Assembly (NCBI RefSeq): GCF_001590795.1
Contig: NZ_JXDL01000001.1
Location: 6,470,909 to 6,534,908 of the forward strand
Length of the DNA: 64,000 nt
Direction of reading: 5' to 3'
Origin: Bradyrhizobium sp. AT1
Lineage (GTDB): Bacteria; Pseudomonadota; Alphaproteobacteria; Rhizobiales; Xanthobacteraceae
Part shown: positions 38,099-46,734 of the stretch, in pieces
Position numbering within the stretch: the first letter of the stretch is position 1
Layout of the letters: each line of letters opens with the position of its first letter
Position numbers and translations under genes: made by a program
Notes under the pieces: model-generated
Databases searched by the model: none
What the model saw: only the letters and a program-made list of their open reading frames with translations
What the model was told of the DNA's origin: nothing

Positions 38099-39606
38099 GA
38101 ATATTTCCGCCAGCTTCGCCCGTCGCGCCGCAGCAACTCGTCGGCGCAGGCCGGCCCATCGCTGCCGGCTTCATAGGTCTCGATGCCGTTGGTGCCGGCG
38201 CTTTTCCAGGCGTCCAGGAACGGCTGCACCGCCTGCCATCCGGCCTCGATGCCGTCGGCCCGCTGAAACAGGATGTTGTCGCCGATCATGCAGTCGTAGA
38301 TCAGCGTCTCGTAGCCGGTCGAGGGATCGGCCTGGAAATAGTCGCCGTACTTGAACTTCATCTCGACGCCGTCGATCGTGATGCTCGGCCCCGGGATCTT
38401 GGCGTTGAACTGAAGCTCGATGGTTTCGCTCGGCGCGATACCGATGGTGAGGAAGTTCTGCGACAGACGGTCGACGTCGGTCCCCGAGAACATGGACAAC
38501 GGTGCCTGCTTGAACTTGATCGCGACCTCGGTGCGCTTGTGGCCGAGCGCCTTGCCGGTGCGCAAATAGAAGGGAACGCCGGCCCAGCGCCAATTGTCGA
38601 TCATCAGCTTCAGCGCAACGAAGGTCTCGGTGGTGCTGCCGGGTTTGACGTCCTCGGTCTTGCGATAATCCGGGACATCCTCGTCGCCGACGCGGCCTGC
38701 GAGATATTGCGCGCGGACCGAGTTCTTCAGCGCATCCTCCCGGCTCGGCAACTGGATCGAGGTAAGCACCTCCGCCTTTTCGGAGCGGACCGAATGGGCG
38801 TCGAAGCGCGCCGGCGGCTCCATCGCGACCAGCGACATCAGCTGGAACAGATGGTTCGGCACCATGTCGCGCAGCGCGCCGGTGGCATCGTAGAAGCCGC
38901 CGCGATGGCCGACGCCGAGCTTCTCCTCGACCGTGATCTGGATGTGGTCGATGTGATTGCGATTCCAGATCGGCTCGAACATGCCGTTGGCGAAGCGCAG
39001 CACCAGGATGTTCTGCACCGTCTCCTTGCCGAGGTAATGATCGATCCGGTAGATCTGGTGCTCCTCCATGATCTTCAAGAGCTCGGCATTGAGCGCCTTC
39101 GCCGAAGCGAGATCGGTTCCGAACGGCTTTTCGATCACGAGGCGGCGCCAGGCGCCGTTCTCCTTCATCATGCCGGTGCGGCCGAGCTCGCGCGCGGTCG
39201 GCGCGAACGCAGCCGGCGGCGTGGCGAGGTAGAACAGCCGGTTGCCGCCAGTCTCCTGCGCGCATTCCAGCGAATCCAGGTGCTCGCGCAGGCGATCGAA
39301 CGACGGCGGATCCTTCGGATCGGCCTCGACGAAGGTCACGCATTCCAGAAGTCGTTTGGCCGTGTCGTCGTCGATGGGACGCGTCGCGAACTCGCGCAGG
39401 CCCTTCATCAGGCTGTCGCGCAGCTCGTCATCGGACTGGCTCTTGCGGGCCACGCCGACGACGCAGAACTTTTCGGGCAACAGGTGCTCGGCTGCCAGAT
39501 TGTAGAGTGATGGCATCACCAGGCGGTGAGTGAGATCGCCGGTCACACCAAAAATGACGAAGGCGCAATTTTCCGGCTTGCGCTTGGCTTGCGGGTCTTT
39601 TGTCAC
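38095..39606 (-). CDS. zwf: Glucose-6-phosphate 1-dehydrogenase
   Basis: 503 residues. Oxidises glucose-6-phosphate to the lactone with NAD(P)+. Nucleotide motif GVTGDLTHR (about 20-28), substrate and catalytic block RIDHYLGKETVQN, and EKPFGTDL. GTG start at 39606. The spacer to gnd is 27 bases. Part of tal-pgi, gnd, zwf, pgl, gntK, HAD. Confidence 0.97.
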   Translation of the reverse strand: MTKDPQAKRKPENCAFVIFGVTGDLTHRLVMPSLYNLAAEHLLPEKFCVVGVARKSQSDDELRDSLMKGLREFATRPIDDDTAKRLLECVTFVEADPKDPPSFDRLREHLDSLECAQETGGNRLFYLATPPAAFAPTARELGRTGMMKENGAWRRLVIEKPFGTDLASAKALNAELLKIMEEHQIYRIDHYLGKETVQNILVLRFANGMFEPIWNRNHIDHIQITVEEKLGVGHRGGFYDATGALRDMVPNHLFQLMSLVAMEPPARFDAHSVRSEKAEVLTSIQLPSREDALKNSVRAQYLAGRVGDEDVPDYRKTEDVKPGSTTETFVALKLMIDNWRWAGVPFYLRTGKALGHKRTEVAIKFKQAPLSMFSGTDVDRLSQNFLTIGIAPSETIELQFNAKIPGPSITIDGVEMKFKYGDYFQADPSTGYETLIYDCMIGDNILFQRADGIEAGWQAVQPFLDAWKSAGTNGIETYEAGSDGPACADELLRRDGRSWRKYS

Positions 39607-39633
39607 GAACGATTGGCCTTCGCTTGTTGCGTC

Positions 39634-40638
39634 TTATTTGGGCTTCGAAGCGCCCGGCTGCTTCGGCTCCTTGTGGCCGCCGAACCCCGCACGCATCGCG
39701 GAGAGAATTTTTTCGGCGAAGGTGTGTTCCCGGCGGGAACGGAAACGTGTGTAGAGCGCGGCGGTCAGCACTTCAGCCGGCACGGCCTCGTCGATCGCGG
39801 CATTCACGGTCCAGCGTCCCTCCCCGGAATCCTCCACGAAGCCGGAATATTCCGAAAGCTGCGGACTGTCGGCGAGCGCGGTCGAGGTGAGGTCGAGCAG
39901 CCAGGACGGGATCACCGAGCCGCGCCGCCACACTTCTGCGATGTCGGCGAGATCGAAATCGTAGCGATGATCCTCCGGCAGCGCCTCGATGTTGGCATTC
40001 TTGAGAATGTCGAAACCTTCGGCGTAGGCCTGCATCAGGCCGTATTCGATGCCGTTGTGGATCATCTTGACGAAGTGGCCTGCGCCGACGGGGCCGGCAT
40101 GGATGTAACCCTGCTCGATGCGAGGATCGCGGCCATCGCGCCCCTCCGTGCGCGGAATGTCGCCCGCGCCGGGCGCGAGCGCGGCGAAGATCGGATCGAG
40201 CCGGTCGACGACGGCCTTCTCGCCACCGATCATCATGCAATAGCCGCGGTCGAGGCCCCAGACGCCGCCGGACGTGCCGACATCGACATAATGGATGCCG
40301 CGCGCCTTCAGCGCCTTGCCGCGGCGGACGTCGTCCTGCCAGAAGGTGTTGCCGCCGTCGATGATGACGTCGCCGTCCTGCATCACGCCCGCGATCGTAT
40401 TGATCGTGGTCTCGGTGATGTGCCCGGCCGGCAGCATCACCCAGGCGGTGCGGGGGCGCTCGAGTTTCGAGATGAATTCCTCGAGCGTCGCCGAGCCGAC
40501 CGCGCCGTCCGCGGCGAGGCCGGCGACGGCCTTGGCGTCCTTGTCGTAGACCACGGTCGAATGCCCGTGGCGCATCAGGCGGCGAACGATGTTGCCGCCC
40601 ATTCGGCCGAGGCCGATCATGCCGAGTTGCATCTGCAA
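39634..40638 (-). CDS. gnd: 6-phosphogluconate dehydrogenase, decarboxylating (short type)
   Basis: 334 residues, the short (about 300-335) GndA/YqeC form rather than the 470-residue E. coli type. Rossmann GLGRMG at 9-14, DGGNTFWQDDVRR, GTSGGVWGLDRGYCMMIGG and the catalytic Lys/Asn block HFVKMIHNGIEYGLMQAY. Short-type enzymes often use NAD+. Converts 6-phosphogluconate to ribulose-5-phosphate. Seven bases after tal-pgi. The C-terminal tail is Lys/Pro-rich. Confidence 0.95.
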   Translation of the reverse strand: MQMQLGMIGLGRMGGNIVRRLMRHGHSTVVYDKDAKAVAGLAADGAVGSATLEEFISKLERPRTAWVMLPAGHITETTINTIAGVMQDGDVIIDGGNTFWQDDVRRGKALKARGIHYVDVGTSGGVWGLDRGYCMMIGGEKAVVDRLDPIFAALAPGAGDIPRTEGRDGRDPRIEQGYIHAGPVGAGHFVKMIHNGIEYGLMQAYAEGFDILKNANIEALPEDHRYDFDLADIAEVWRRGSVIPSWLLDLTSTALADSPQLSEYSGFVEDSGEGRWTVNAAIDEAVPAEVLTAALYTRFRSRREHTFAEKILSAMRAGFGGHKEPKQPGASKPK

Positions 40639-40645
40639 TAATCCC

Positions 40646-43495
40646 TTAGTTCAGCGCGTCGTTGAGCGCCGCATTGAGTGCGGCGAGACCCTTCTTAAGG
40701 CCGCCCTTGAGGTGCACGCGCAGCGCGCGCCGGCCGCGTTCGGTGAGCACGTCGAAATCGCCGCGCGCCTGCGCCGCCTTGATCACGCCGAAGCTCGCCT
40801 TCTGGCCGGGCACCGCGAGATCCCTGGCGTCGTCTGCGGTGATCTGGAGGAACACGCCGCTGTCGGGCCCGCCCTTGTAGGCCTGCCCGGTCGAGTGCAG
40901 GAAGCGCGGTCCGAACTCGGCGCAGGTCGCGACCCGGCGTTTCTCGCGCACCTCGAGCCGCATGGCTTGAAGGGCGTCGATCGTCGCCTTGTCACGCGCG
41001 ATGTAGCCGAGCAGGGCGACATAGTCGCCGTCGCCCGAGCGGGAGAGATGCGCCTTGAGCCAGGAGGTGAGATCGCCATTGGCGCCGGCGGCGCGCAGCG
41101 CCGTGGCATTGGCCTCGTCGGTGTAGAGGTCGGCTTCGTCCGTGCTGACCACCGGCTCCTCCGCCGGCAGCGCGCCGGTCTTCTCGAACGAGGCCGTCAG
41201 TTCGCGGGTCTTGATCTTGGCGGCTTCCACGTCCGGCTGGTCGAACGGGTTGATGCCGAGGATCGAGCCTGCCACCGCCGTCGCCATCTCGAAGCGGAAG
41301 AACTCCTGGCCGAGATGGTCGACCGACTTCATGACGATGCGCACCACGGGGTGGCCGGCCGCTTCGATCGCGGCAAGCTTGGAGTCATGGGCAGCGTCCG
41401 CCTCGCCCTCGATGCGGATGTCGATGAAGAGCCGGTCGTTGCCATAGACCGCGGGATCGCCCAGCGGCTCGCCCTCGATCGGGATCAGGCCCTTGCCTTC
41501 CTTGCCGGTCGATTCCGCGATGAGCTGCTCGGCCCAGGCACCGAAATCGGCGATCTTCTTCGAGGCCAGGATCGTCACCTTGTCGCGGCCTTCGAGGCCG
41601 GCGTGGCCGATGGCGAGGCCGAGCTGCACGCCCGGGTTCTCGCTCGGCGGCACGTCCGGTCCGCAGGAGCGGGCCATCGCCAGGGCATGCTTGATGAAGG
41701 TCTTGACGTCGATGCCGGCCGTTGCCGCCGGCACCAGGCCGAACGGTGACAGCACCGAATAGCGGCCGCCGATCGAGGGCTCGCCATGGAAGATGCGGGC
41801 GTAGTTCAGCTTCTTCGCCGCCTTCTCGAGCGACGAGCCCGGGTCGGTCACCGCGATGAAGCGATGGCCGGTCTTCACCGTCGGCCCGACCGCCTTGGCC
41901 ACCTGCGCATGGAAATAGTCCTTCATCGCATTCGGCTCGGTGGTGCCGCCGGACTTGCTGGAGACGATGAACACGGTGCTGGCGATGTCGATCTTCGCTT
42001 CCATCGCGCGGACCTGGGCCGGATCCGTGGAGTCAAGCACGTGCAGTTTCGGGAAGCCGGGCTTCTTGCCGAACGTCTCGGCCAGCACCTCGGGGCCCAG
42101 GCTCGATCCGCCCATGCCGAGCACGACGGCATCGGAGAATTTCTGGCCCTTCACGCGCCCCGCATAGTCTTCGTAATCGGCGACGTCGGCCTTGGCGGCA
42201 CTGTCGAGCCAGCCGAGCCATTTGTCCTCATCCGCGCCGGTCCAGACCGATTTGTCGCGCTGCCAGAGCCTGCGGATTTTCGCGGACGCCCGCCATTCCT
42301 CGGTGCTCTCAGCCACGGCCTTGCCGAGCCCGTCACCGAGCGAAAGCTGCTGCCGGTCGAGCGCCGGCCCGAGCACGGTGGCGCGCTTGTGCGCGACCGC
42401 GCCGTAGAGCTTGTCGGCGGCATCCGCGAACAGCTTGACGCCGTCCTTGACCAGCTCCTCGGTGATGGCGTCGAGCGAGATCCCGGAACGCTCCAGCTCT
42501 TCCAGCACGCGGCGAGCGTCGTCGACGTTCTCTTCCAGGCTGTCGCGCGGCTTGCCGTGGTCGCGGAATGCATCGAGCGTTGCCGGGGGCACGGTGTTGA
42601 TGGTGTCGGGGCCGATCAGCTCCTCGACATAGAGCACGTCGCTGTAATCCTTGTTCTTGGTACCGGTCGAGGCCCACAGCATGCGCTGGGGCCTCGCGCC
42701 CTTGGCGGCGAGCTTGTCCCAGCGGGGACCCGAGAACAGGCGCTTGTAATCCTGGTAGGCGAGCTTGGCGTTGGCGATCGCGACCTTGCCCTTCAGCGCG
42801 GCGAGCCGCTCCTTCTCAGACGGGTCGTTGGCGCGGGCGATCTTCTCGTCGAGCTGCTTGTCCACGACTGCATCGATGCGGCTGACGAAGAAGCTCGCCA
42901 CGCTCGCGACATGCGATGGATCGCCGCCGCCGGCGACGTATTTTTCGAGGCCTGCGATGTAGGCTTCGGCCACTTCCAGGTAGACCGCCTTGGAGAACAG
43001 CAGCGTGATGTTGATGCTGATGCCGTCGCCGATCAGCGTCTCGATCGCGGGCAGGCCTTCCGGCGTCGCCGGCACCTTCACCATCAGGTTCTTGCGGTCA
43101 ACGTCCTTCCACAGCCGCCGCGCCTCGGCCACCGTGCCTGACGTGTCCATGGCCAGATAGGGCGAGACCTCCAGGCTGACATAGCCGTCGCCGCCCTTGA
43201 GGCGGTCGTAGACCGGGCGCAGCACGTCGGCGGCGTTCTGGATGTCCTCGACCGCGACGGCCTCGAACAAATCGGCCACGGTCCGGTCGCCGCGCTTCAG
43301 CGCCTTGCCGATCGGGGCGTCGTATTCGTCCGAGCTGCCGATCGCCTTCTCGAAGATCGAGGGATTGGAGGTGACGCCCTTGACGCCGTCGGTGTCGATC
43401 AGCCGCTTCAGGTCGCCCTTGGCGATGAAGCCGCGCGCGAGGAAGTCCAGCCAGACGGCCTGGCCGTGCTTTTCCAGTTCTTTGACGGGATTCAT
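40646..43495 (-). CDS. Bifunctional transaldolase / phosphoglucose isomerase
   Basis: 949 residues. Residues 1-365 are transaldolase: WLDFLARGFI, GVTSNPSIFEKAI, Schiff-base Lys140 in LMVKVPAT, and SRIDAVVDKQLD. Residues 380-949 are phosphoglucose isomerase: VVLGMGGSSLGPEVL, IVSSKSGGTTEPNAM, SIGGRYSVLSPFGL, PGVQLGLAIG and the C-terminal extension. The fusion links fructose-6-phosphate made by transaldolase directly to glucose-6-phosphate for zwf, so the operon can cycle carbon through the oxidative pentose pathway. Tal-Pgi fusions are known in alphaproteobacteria and cyanobacteria. First gene of the operon. Confidence 0.97.
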   Translation of the reverse strand: MNPVKELEKHGQAVWLDFLARGFIAKGDLKRLIDTDGVKGVTSNPSIFEKAIGSSDEYDAPIGKALKRGDRTVADLFEAVAVEDIQNAADVLRPVYDRLKGGDGYVSLEVSPYLAMDTSGTVAEARRLWKDVDRKNLMVKVPATPEGLPAIETLIGDGISINITLLFSKAVYLEVAEAYIAGLEKYVAGGGDPSHVASVASFFVSRIDAVVDKQLDEKIARANDPSEKERLAALKGKVAIANAKLAYQDYKRLFSGPRWDKLAAKGARPQRMLWASTGTKNKDYSDVLYVEELIGPDTINTVPPATLDAFRDHGKPRDSLEENVDDARRVLEELERSGISLDAITEELVKDGVKLFADAADKLYGAVAHKRATVLGPALDRQQLSLGDGLGKAVAESTEEWRASAKIRRLWQRDKSVWTGADEDKWLGWLDSAAKADVADYEDYAGRVKGQKFSDAVVLGMGGSSLGPEVLAETFGKKPGFPKLHVLDSTDPAQVRAMEAKIDIASTVFIVSSKSGGTTEPNAMKDYFHAQVAKAVGPTVKTGHRFIAVTDPGSSLEKAAKKLNYARIFHGEPSIGGRYSVLSPFGLVPAATAGIDVKTFIKHALAMARSCGPDVPPSENPGVQLGLAIGHAGLEGRDKVTILASKKIADFGAWAEQLIAESTGKEGKGLIPIEGEPLGDPAVYGNDRLFIDIRIEGEADAAHDSKLAAIEAAGHPVVRIVMKSVDHLGQEFFRFEMATAVAGSILGINPFDQPDVEAAKIKTRELTASFEKTGALPAEEPVVSTDEADLYTDEANATALRAAGANGDLTSWLKAHLSRSGDGDYVALLGYIARDKATIDALQAMRLEVREKRRVATCAEFGPRFLHSTGQAYKGGPDSGVFLQITADDARDLAVPGQKASFGVIKAAQARGDFDVLTERGRRALRVHLKGGLKKGLAALNAALNDALN

Positions 43496-43815
43496 GATGC
43501 TTATTTCTCTCCAAGCCTGCGGGCGAGGGGTTTCCGCGCCGGTCCTGACGCGCTATCCTCTAACGTACATGCTCCCCGGAGGGAACCAATCAAGGGTCCA
43601 GGCGTCATACCCTCCAGTGTAACTCCGTCGCGATCATGGCGATCCGGGCGGCAGTAGCTGTTGTTCCGTAAAAAGTCGTTGGCCGAAGGTTCGGCCGTTG
43701 CGTAACGTCGGCCGCTTCGTTGGGTTAGCCAGTGGCTGGGTGGAGTGCCATCAGCGGATCAGGGTCCGTCTGGTGCATCGTGGCTCGGTCGCGAATGGCC
43801 ATGCTGGGGCAAAGC
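43496..43815. other. 320-bp divergent intergenic region
   Basis: Lies between tal-pgi (leftward) and an STM3941-like gene (rightward). It holds a tight palindrome GGCCGAAGGTTCGGCC (43681-43696) and, on the plus strand, GGAAC at 43582-43586 followed after 16 bases by CGTC, one base short of an EcfG -10. Frames crossing it look non-coding. The leftward promoter was not identified. Confidence 0.4.
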
Positions 43816-44469
43816 ATGTACGCACAATCTGACGATCTCCCCTTCGCCGGCAGTCTGCAGCCGGCCGCGCCCGCCGGAAGCGTCGACGCATCCCGCGATC
43901 TCGAAATCAGCCCCTGTGCGACCCCGCTGCGACTGCTGGTTGCGGCGGGCTTTGCCATGACCCTGCTCAGCGCCAGCCTCGCCTTCGACTGGTGGGATGG
44001 TCTTGGCGATTACGACACGATGGTCGGATTTGCCGGCGTTGTGGTGTTCGCCTTGCTGACGATCCGGCTGATCTGGATGCTTCCCACCGAGCGGGGACCG
44101 GTGGTGGTGGTCACGCCCTACGGCATCCGCGATCTCCGCATCGGTAATGAATTTCTGCCGTGGGATTCGATTGCGGAGATTTCGGCTGAAGAACGCGGCG
44201 GTTACAAGATGATCGTGCTGACGCCGACGCCGGGCTTGCGGCGCCAGCTCTGCAGCATCCGCAATTTGGCCCGCGGTGCGCAGAACAATCGTATCGTGAT
44301 CCGGTCCGAGGGGCTGGCGGCCGATTTTGATACAGTGCTGCGCGCCTGTCGCGACTGTCACAATGCTGCCGGCAGTCCGCGCACCGCATTGCAGCAGGAA
44401 GATGAACGCGGCGCCCAAGGCACCCAAGGCACCCAAGGCACCCAAGGCTTCGCCGTACAAGCGTCATAA
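43816..44469 (+). CDS. STM3941-like membrane protein with C-terminal TQG repeats
   Basis: 217 residues from ATG 43816 (43795 is an alternative). About 40 polar residues precede two membrane helices (about 38-82: TPLRLLVAAGFAMTLLSASL and VGFAGVVVFALLTIRLIWML). A PH-like cytosolic domain follows with the block VVVVTPYGIRDLRIGNEFLP then WDSIAEISAEE. The protein at 52755-53327 has the same layout and block, so they are paralogues. The C-terminus has GAQGTQGTQGTQG encoded by a 9-bp tandem repeat. The function of the family is not established. Confidence 0.7.
   Translation: MYAQSDDLPFAGSLQPAAPAGSVDASRDLEISPCATPLRLLVAAGFAMTLLSASLAFDWWDGLGDYDTMVGFAGVVVFALLTIRLIWMLPTERGPVVVVTPYGIRDLRIGNEFLPWDSIAEISAEERGGYKMIVLTPTPGLRRQLCSIRNLARGAQNNRIVIRSEGLAADFDTVLRACRDCHNAAGSPRTALQQEDERGAQGTQGTQGTQGFAVQAS
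44411..44446 (+). repeat. Four tandem 9-bp units in coding sequence
   Basis: GCGCCCAAG followed by three copies of GCACCCAAG. The unit is a multiple of three, so copy-number change would add or remove one Thr/Ala-Gln-Gly triplet without a frameshift. The first copy differs at one base. Confidence 0.9.
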
Positions 44470-44706
44470 GATCGCCGCGCGCCGATCGCTATGCTGCGGT
44501 GCCGGATGGACTCATCCCCGGTAACGCCCGGATGTTGCGACCAAGTGACAATTTCTGGAAATGAGCCAATATAGACAGAGATTCGCACAAATTACGGGCA
44601 GGTGCCTGTTCGTAACTCAGCGACTGCCTACGTTGTGCGTTGCGTCGTGTTGGCACCAGGGTGTCCAATGAACGTCATGTGCTCACGCTGATTCGAAACG
44701 GCCTGA

Positions 44707-44732
44707 GGAACGGTCCGGTAACTGCTTTCGTT
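44707..44732 (+). promoter_or_regulatory. Consensus EcfG (general stress sigma) promoter for prkA
   Basis: GGAAC (44707-44711), a 17-base spacer, CGTT (44729-44732): a full match to the GGAAC-N16/17-CGTT consensus of alphaproteobacterial EcfG. The expected start point near 44740 gives a 27-base leader with GGAGAGGG before the ATG at 44767. In E. coli the homologous yeaGH operon is RpoS-dependent; alphaproteobacteria lack RpoS and use EcfG instead, so the assignment is biologically coherent. Confidence 0.75.
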
Positions 44733-44766
44733 TCAGCTTGTGGCGGAACTCACGCGGAGAGGGATC

Positions 44767-46710
44767 ATGTACAACGATTCTCTATTCAACGCTTTCGCTC
44801 GGTCGTTCGAGGCGAGAAGCCAGCACGACATGTCGATGGCGGAATACCTGGAATCGTGTCGAAGCGATCCCATGAAATACGCGAACGCGGCCGAACGACT
44901 GCTAGCAGCGATCGGTGAACCCCAGACGATTGACACGGCCAAGGACCCACGCCTTGGCCGTATTTTTTTGAACCGCACGATCCGGACCTATCCGGCCTTC
45001 GCCGGCTTCTACGGCATGGAAGAAACCATCGAGCGCATCGTCGGTTTCTTCCGCCATGCGGCGCAGGGCCTCGAAGAGCGCAAGCAGATCCTCTATCTGC
45101 TCGGCCCGGTCGGCGGCGGCAAATCCTCGCTCGCCGAGCGGCTGAAGTCGTTGATGGAAGTGCACCCGATCTACGTGCTCAAGGCCGGCGACGAACTTTC
45201 GCCCGTGTTCGAAAGTCCGCTCAGCCTGTTCGATCCCGATCAGCTCGGCCCGATGCTGGAGGAGAAGTACGGCATTCCGCGCCGCCGTCTCACCGGCCTG
45301 ATGAGCCCGTGGTGCTACAAGCGGCTGGAAGCCTTCGGCGGTGACATTTCTCAGTTCCGCGTCGCCAAGATCCAGCCGTCGCGGTTGCGCCAGATCGGCA
45401 TCGCCAAGACCGAGCCCGGTGACGAGAACAACCAGGACATCTCCTCGCTGGTCGGCAAGGTCGACATCCGCAAGCTCGAGACCTTCGCGCAGAACGACCC
45501 GGACGCCTACAGCTATTCCGGCGGCCTCAACCGCGCCAACCAGGGCGTGCTCGAGTTCGTCGAGATGTTCAAGGCGCCGATCAAGATGCTGCATCCGCTG
45601 CTCACCGCGACGCAGGAAGGCAACTATATCGGCACCGAGAACATCGGCGCGATCCCGTTCACCGGCGTGATCCTCGCGCACTCCAACGAGGCCGAGTGGG
45701 CGAGCTTCAAGGCCAACAAGAACAACGAGGCCTTCATCGACCGCATCTGCGTGATCAAGGTGCCGTACTGCCTGCGCGTCACCGAAGAGCAGAAGATCTA
45801 CGAGAAGCTGATCCAGGGCTCCGAGCTCGCATCGGCGCCTTGCGCGCCCTCGACGCTGGAGACGCTGGCGCGGTTCTCGGTGATGTCGCGCCTGCGCAAG
45901 CACGAGAACTCCACGATCTACGCCAAGATGCGGGTCTACGACGGCGAGAGCCTGAAGGAATCCGATCCGAAGGCGCGCAGCGTCCAGGAATATCGCGACG
46001 CCGCCGGCGTCGACGAGGGCATGGACGGCGTCTCCACCCGCTTCGCGTTCAAGATCCTGGCTGCGACCTTCAACCACGACCCGCAGGAGGTCGCCGCCGA
46101 CGCCGTGCATCTGATGTACGCGCTGGAGCAGTCGATCCGCCGCGAGCAGCTGCCGGAGGAAGTCGAGAAGCGCTATCTCGAATTCATCAAGGCGGATCTG
46201 GCGCCGCGTTATGCCGAGTTCATCGGCAACGAGATCCAGAAGGCTTATCTGGAATCCTACTCGGATTACGGCCAGAACCTGTTCGATCGCTACGTCGACT
46301 ATGCCGACGCCTGGATCGAGGACCAGGACTTCAAGGATCCGGACACCGGCCAGCTGCTCGATCGCGAGCTTTTGAACCAGGAACTGACGAAAATCGAGAA
46401 GCCGGCGGGTATCGCCAACCCCAAGGACTTCCGCAACGAGGTCGTCAAATTCTCGTTACGCTCGCGGGCCCAGAACGGCGGCAAAAATCCGACCTGGACC
46501 TCCTACGAGAAGATTCGCGACGTGATCGAAAAGAGGATATTCTCCCAGGTCGAGGACCTGCTTCCGGTCATCTCCTTCGGGTCGAAGAAGGACGGCGAGA
46601 CGGAGAAGAAGCATGGCGAGTTCGTCGCACGCATGGTGGAGCGCGGCTACACCGAGCGTCAGGTTCGCCGGCTCGTCGAATGGTACATGCGCGTGAAGCA
46701 GGCCGGTTGA
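44767..46710 (+). CDS. prkA: PrkA family serine protein kinase (YeaG)
   Basis: 647 residues, close to E. coli YeaG (644). Order: short N-terminal region, AAA-type P-loop GPVGGGKS (residues 113-120), conserved PrkA core (SPWCYKRLEAFGGDISQFRV, GLNRANQGVLEFVEMFK, TATQEGNYIG, FIDRICVIKVPYCLR), and a C-terminal PrkA domain with RDVIEKRIFSQVEDLLPVIS. PrkA/YeaG is a cytoplasmic Ser/Thr kinase or AAA protease-like factor acting in starvation and nitrogen stress. The ATG at 44767 is chosen for GGAGAGGG just upstream. First gene of prkA-yeaH-spoVR. Confidence 0.97.
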   Translation: MYNDSLFNAFARSFEARSQHDMSMAEYLESCRSDPMKYANAAERLLAAIGEPQTIDTAKDPRLGRIFLNRTIRTYPAFAGFYGMEETIERIVGFFRHAAQGLEERKQILYLLGPVGGGKSSLAERLKSLMEVHPIYVLKAGDELSPVFESPLSLFDPDQLGPMLEEKYGIPRRRLTGLMSPWCYKRLEAFGGDISQFRVAKIQPSRLRQIGIAKTEPGDENNQDISSLVGKVDIRKLETFAQNDPDAYSYSGGLNRANQGVLEFVEMFKAPIKMLHPLLTATQEGNYIGTENIGAIPFTGVILAHSNEAEWASFKANKNNEAFIDRICVIKVPYCLRVTEEQKIYEKLIQGSELASAPCAPSTLETLARFSVMSRLRKHENSTIYAKMRVYDGESLKESDPKARSVQEYRDAAGVDEGMDGVSTRFAFKILAATFNHDPQEVAADAVHLMYALEQSIRREQLPEEVEKRYLEFIKADLAPRYAEFIGNEIQKAYLESYSDYGQNLFDRYVDYADAWIEDQDFKDPDTGQLLDRELLNQELTKIEKPAGIANPKDFRNEVVKFSLRSRAQNGGKNPTWTSYEKIRDVIEKRIFSQVEDLLPVISFGSKKDGETEKKHGEFVARMVERGYTERQVRRLVEWYMRVKQAG

Positions 46711-46734
46711 GGCGGATGGGAGGCGAATGGTCAA

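Noticed and set aside
43582..43606. EcfG promoter GGAAC-N16-CGTC on the plus strand
   Set aside because: The last -10 base is wrong and the next gene starts about 210 bases away; too weak to call.
44358..44588. Minus-strand frame with (WVP)n repeats over the tandem 9-bp units
   Set aside because: The repeats simply read through on the other strand; no ribosome site and no conservation argument.
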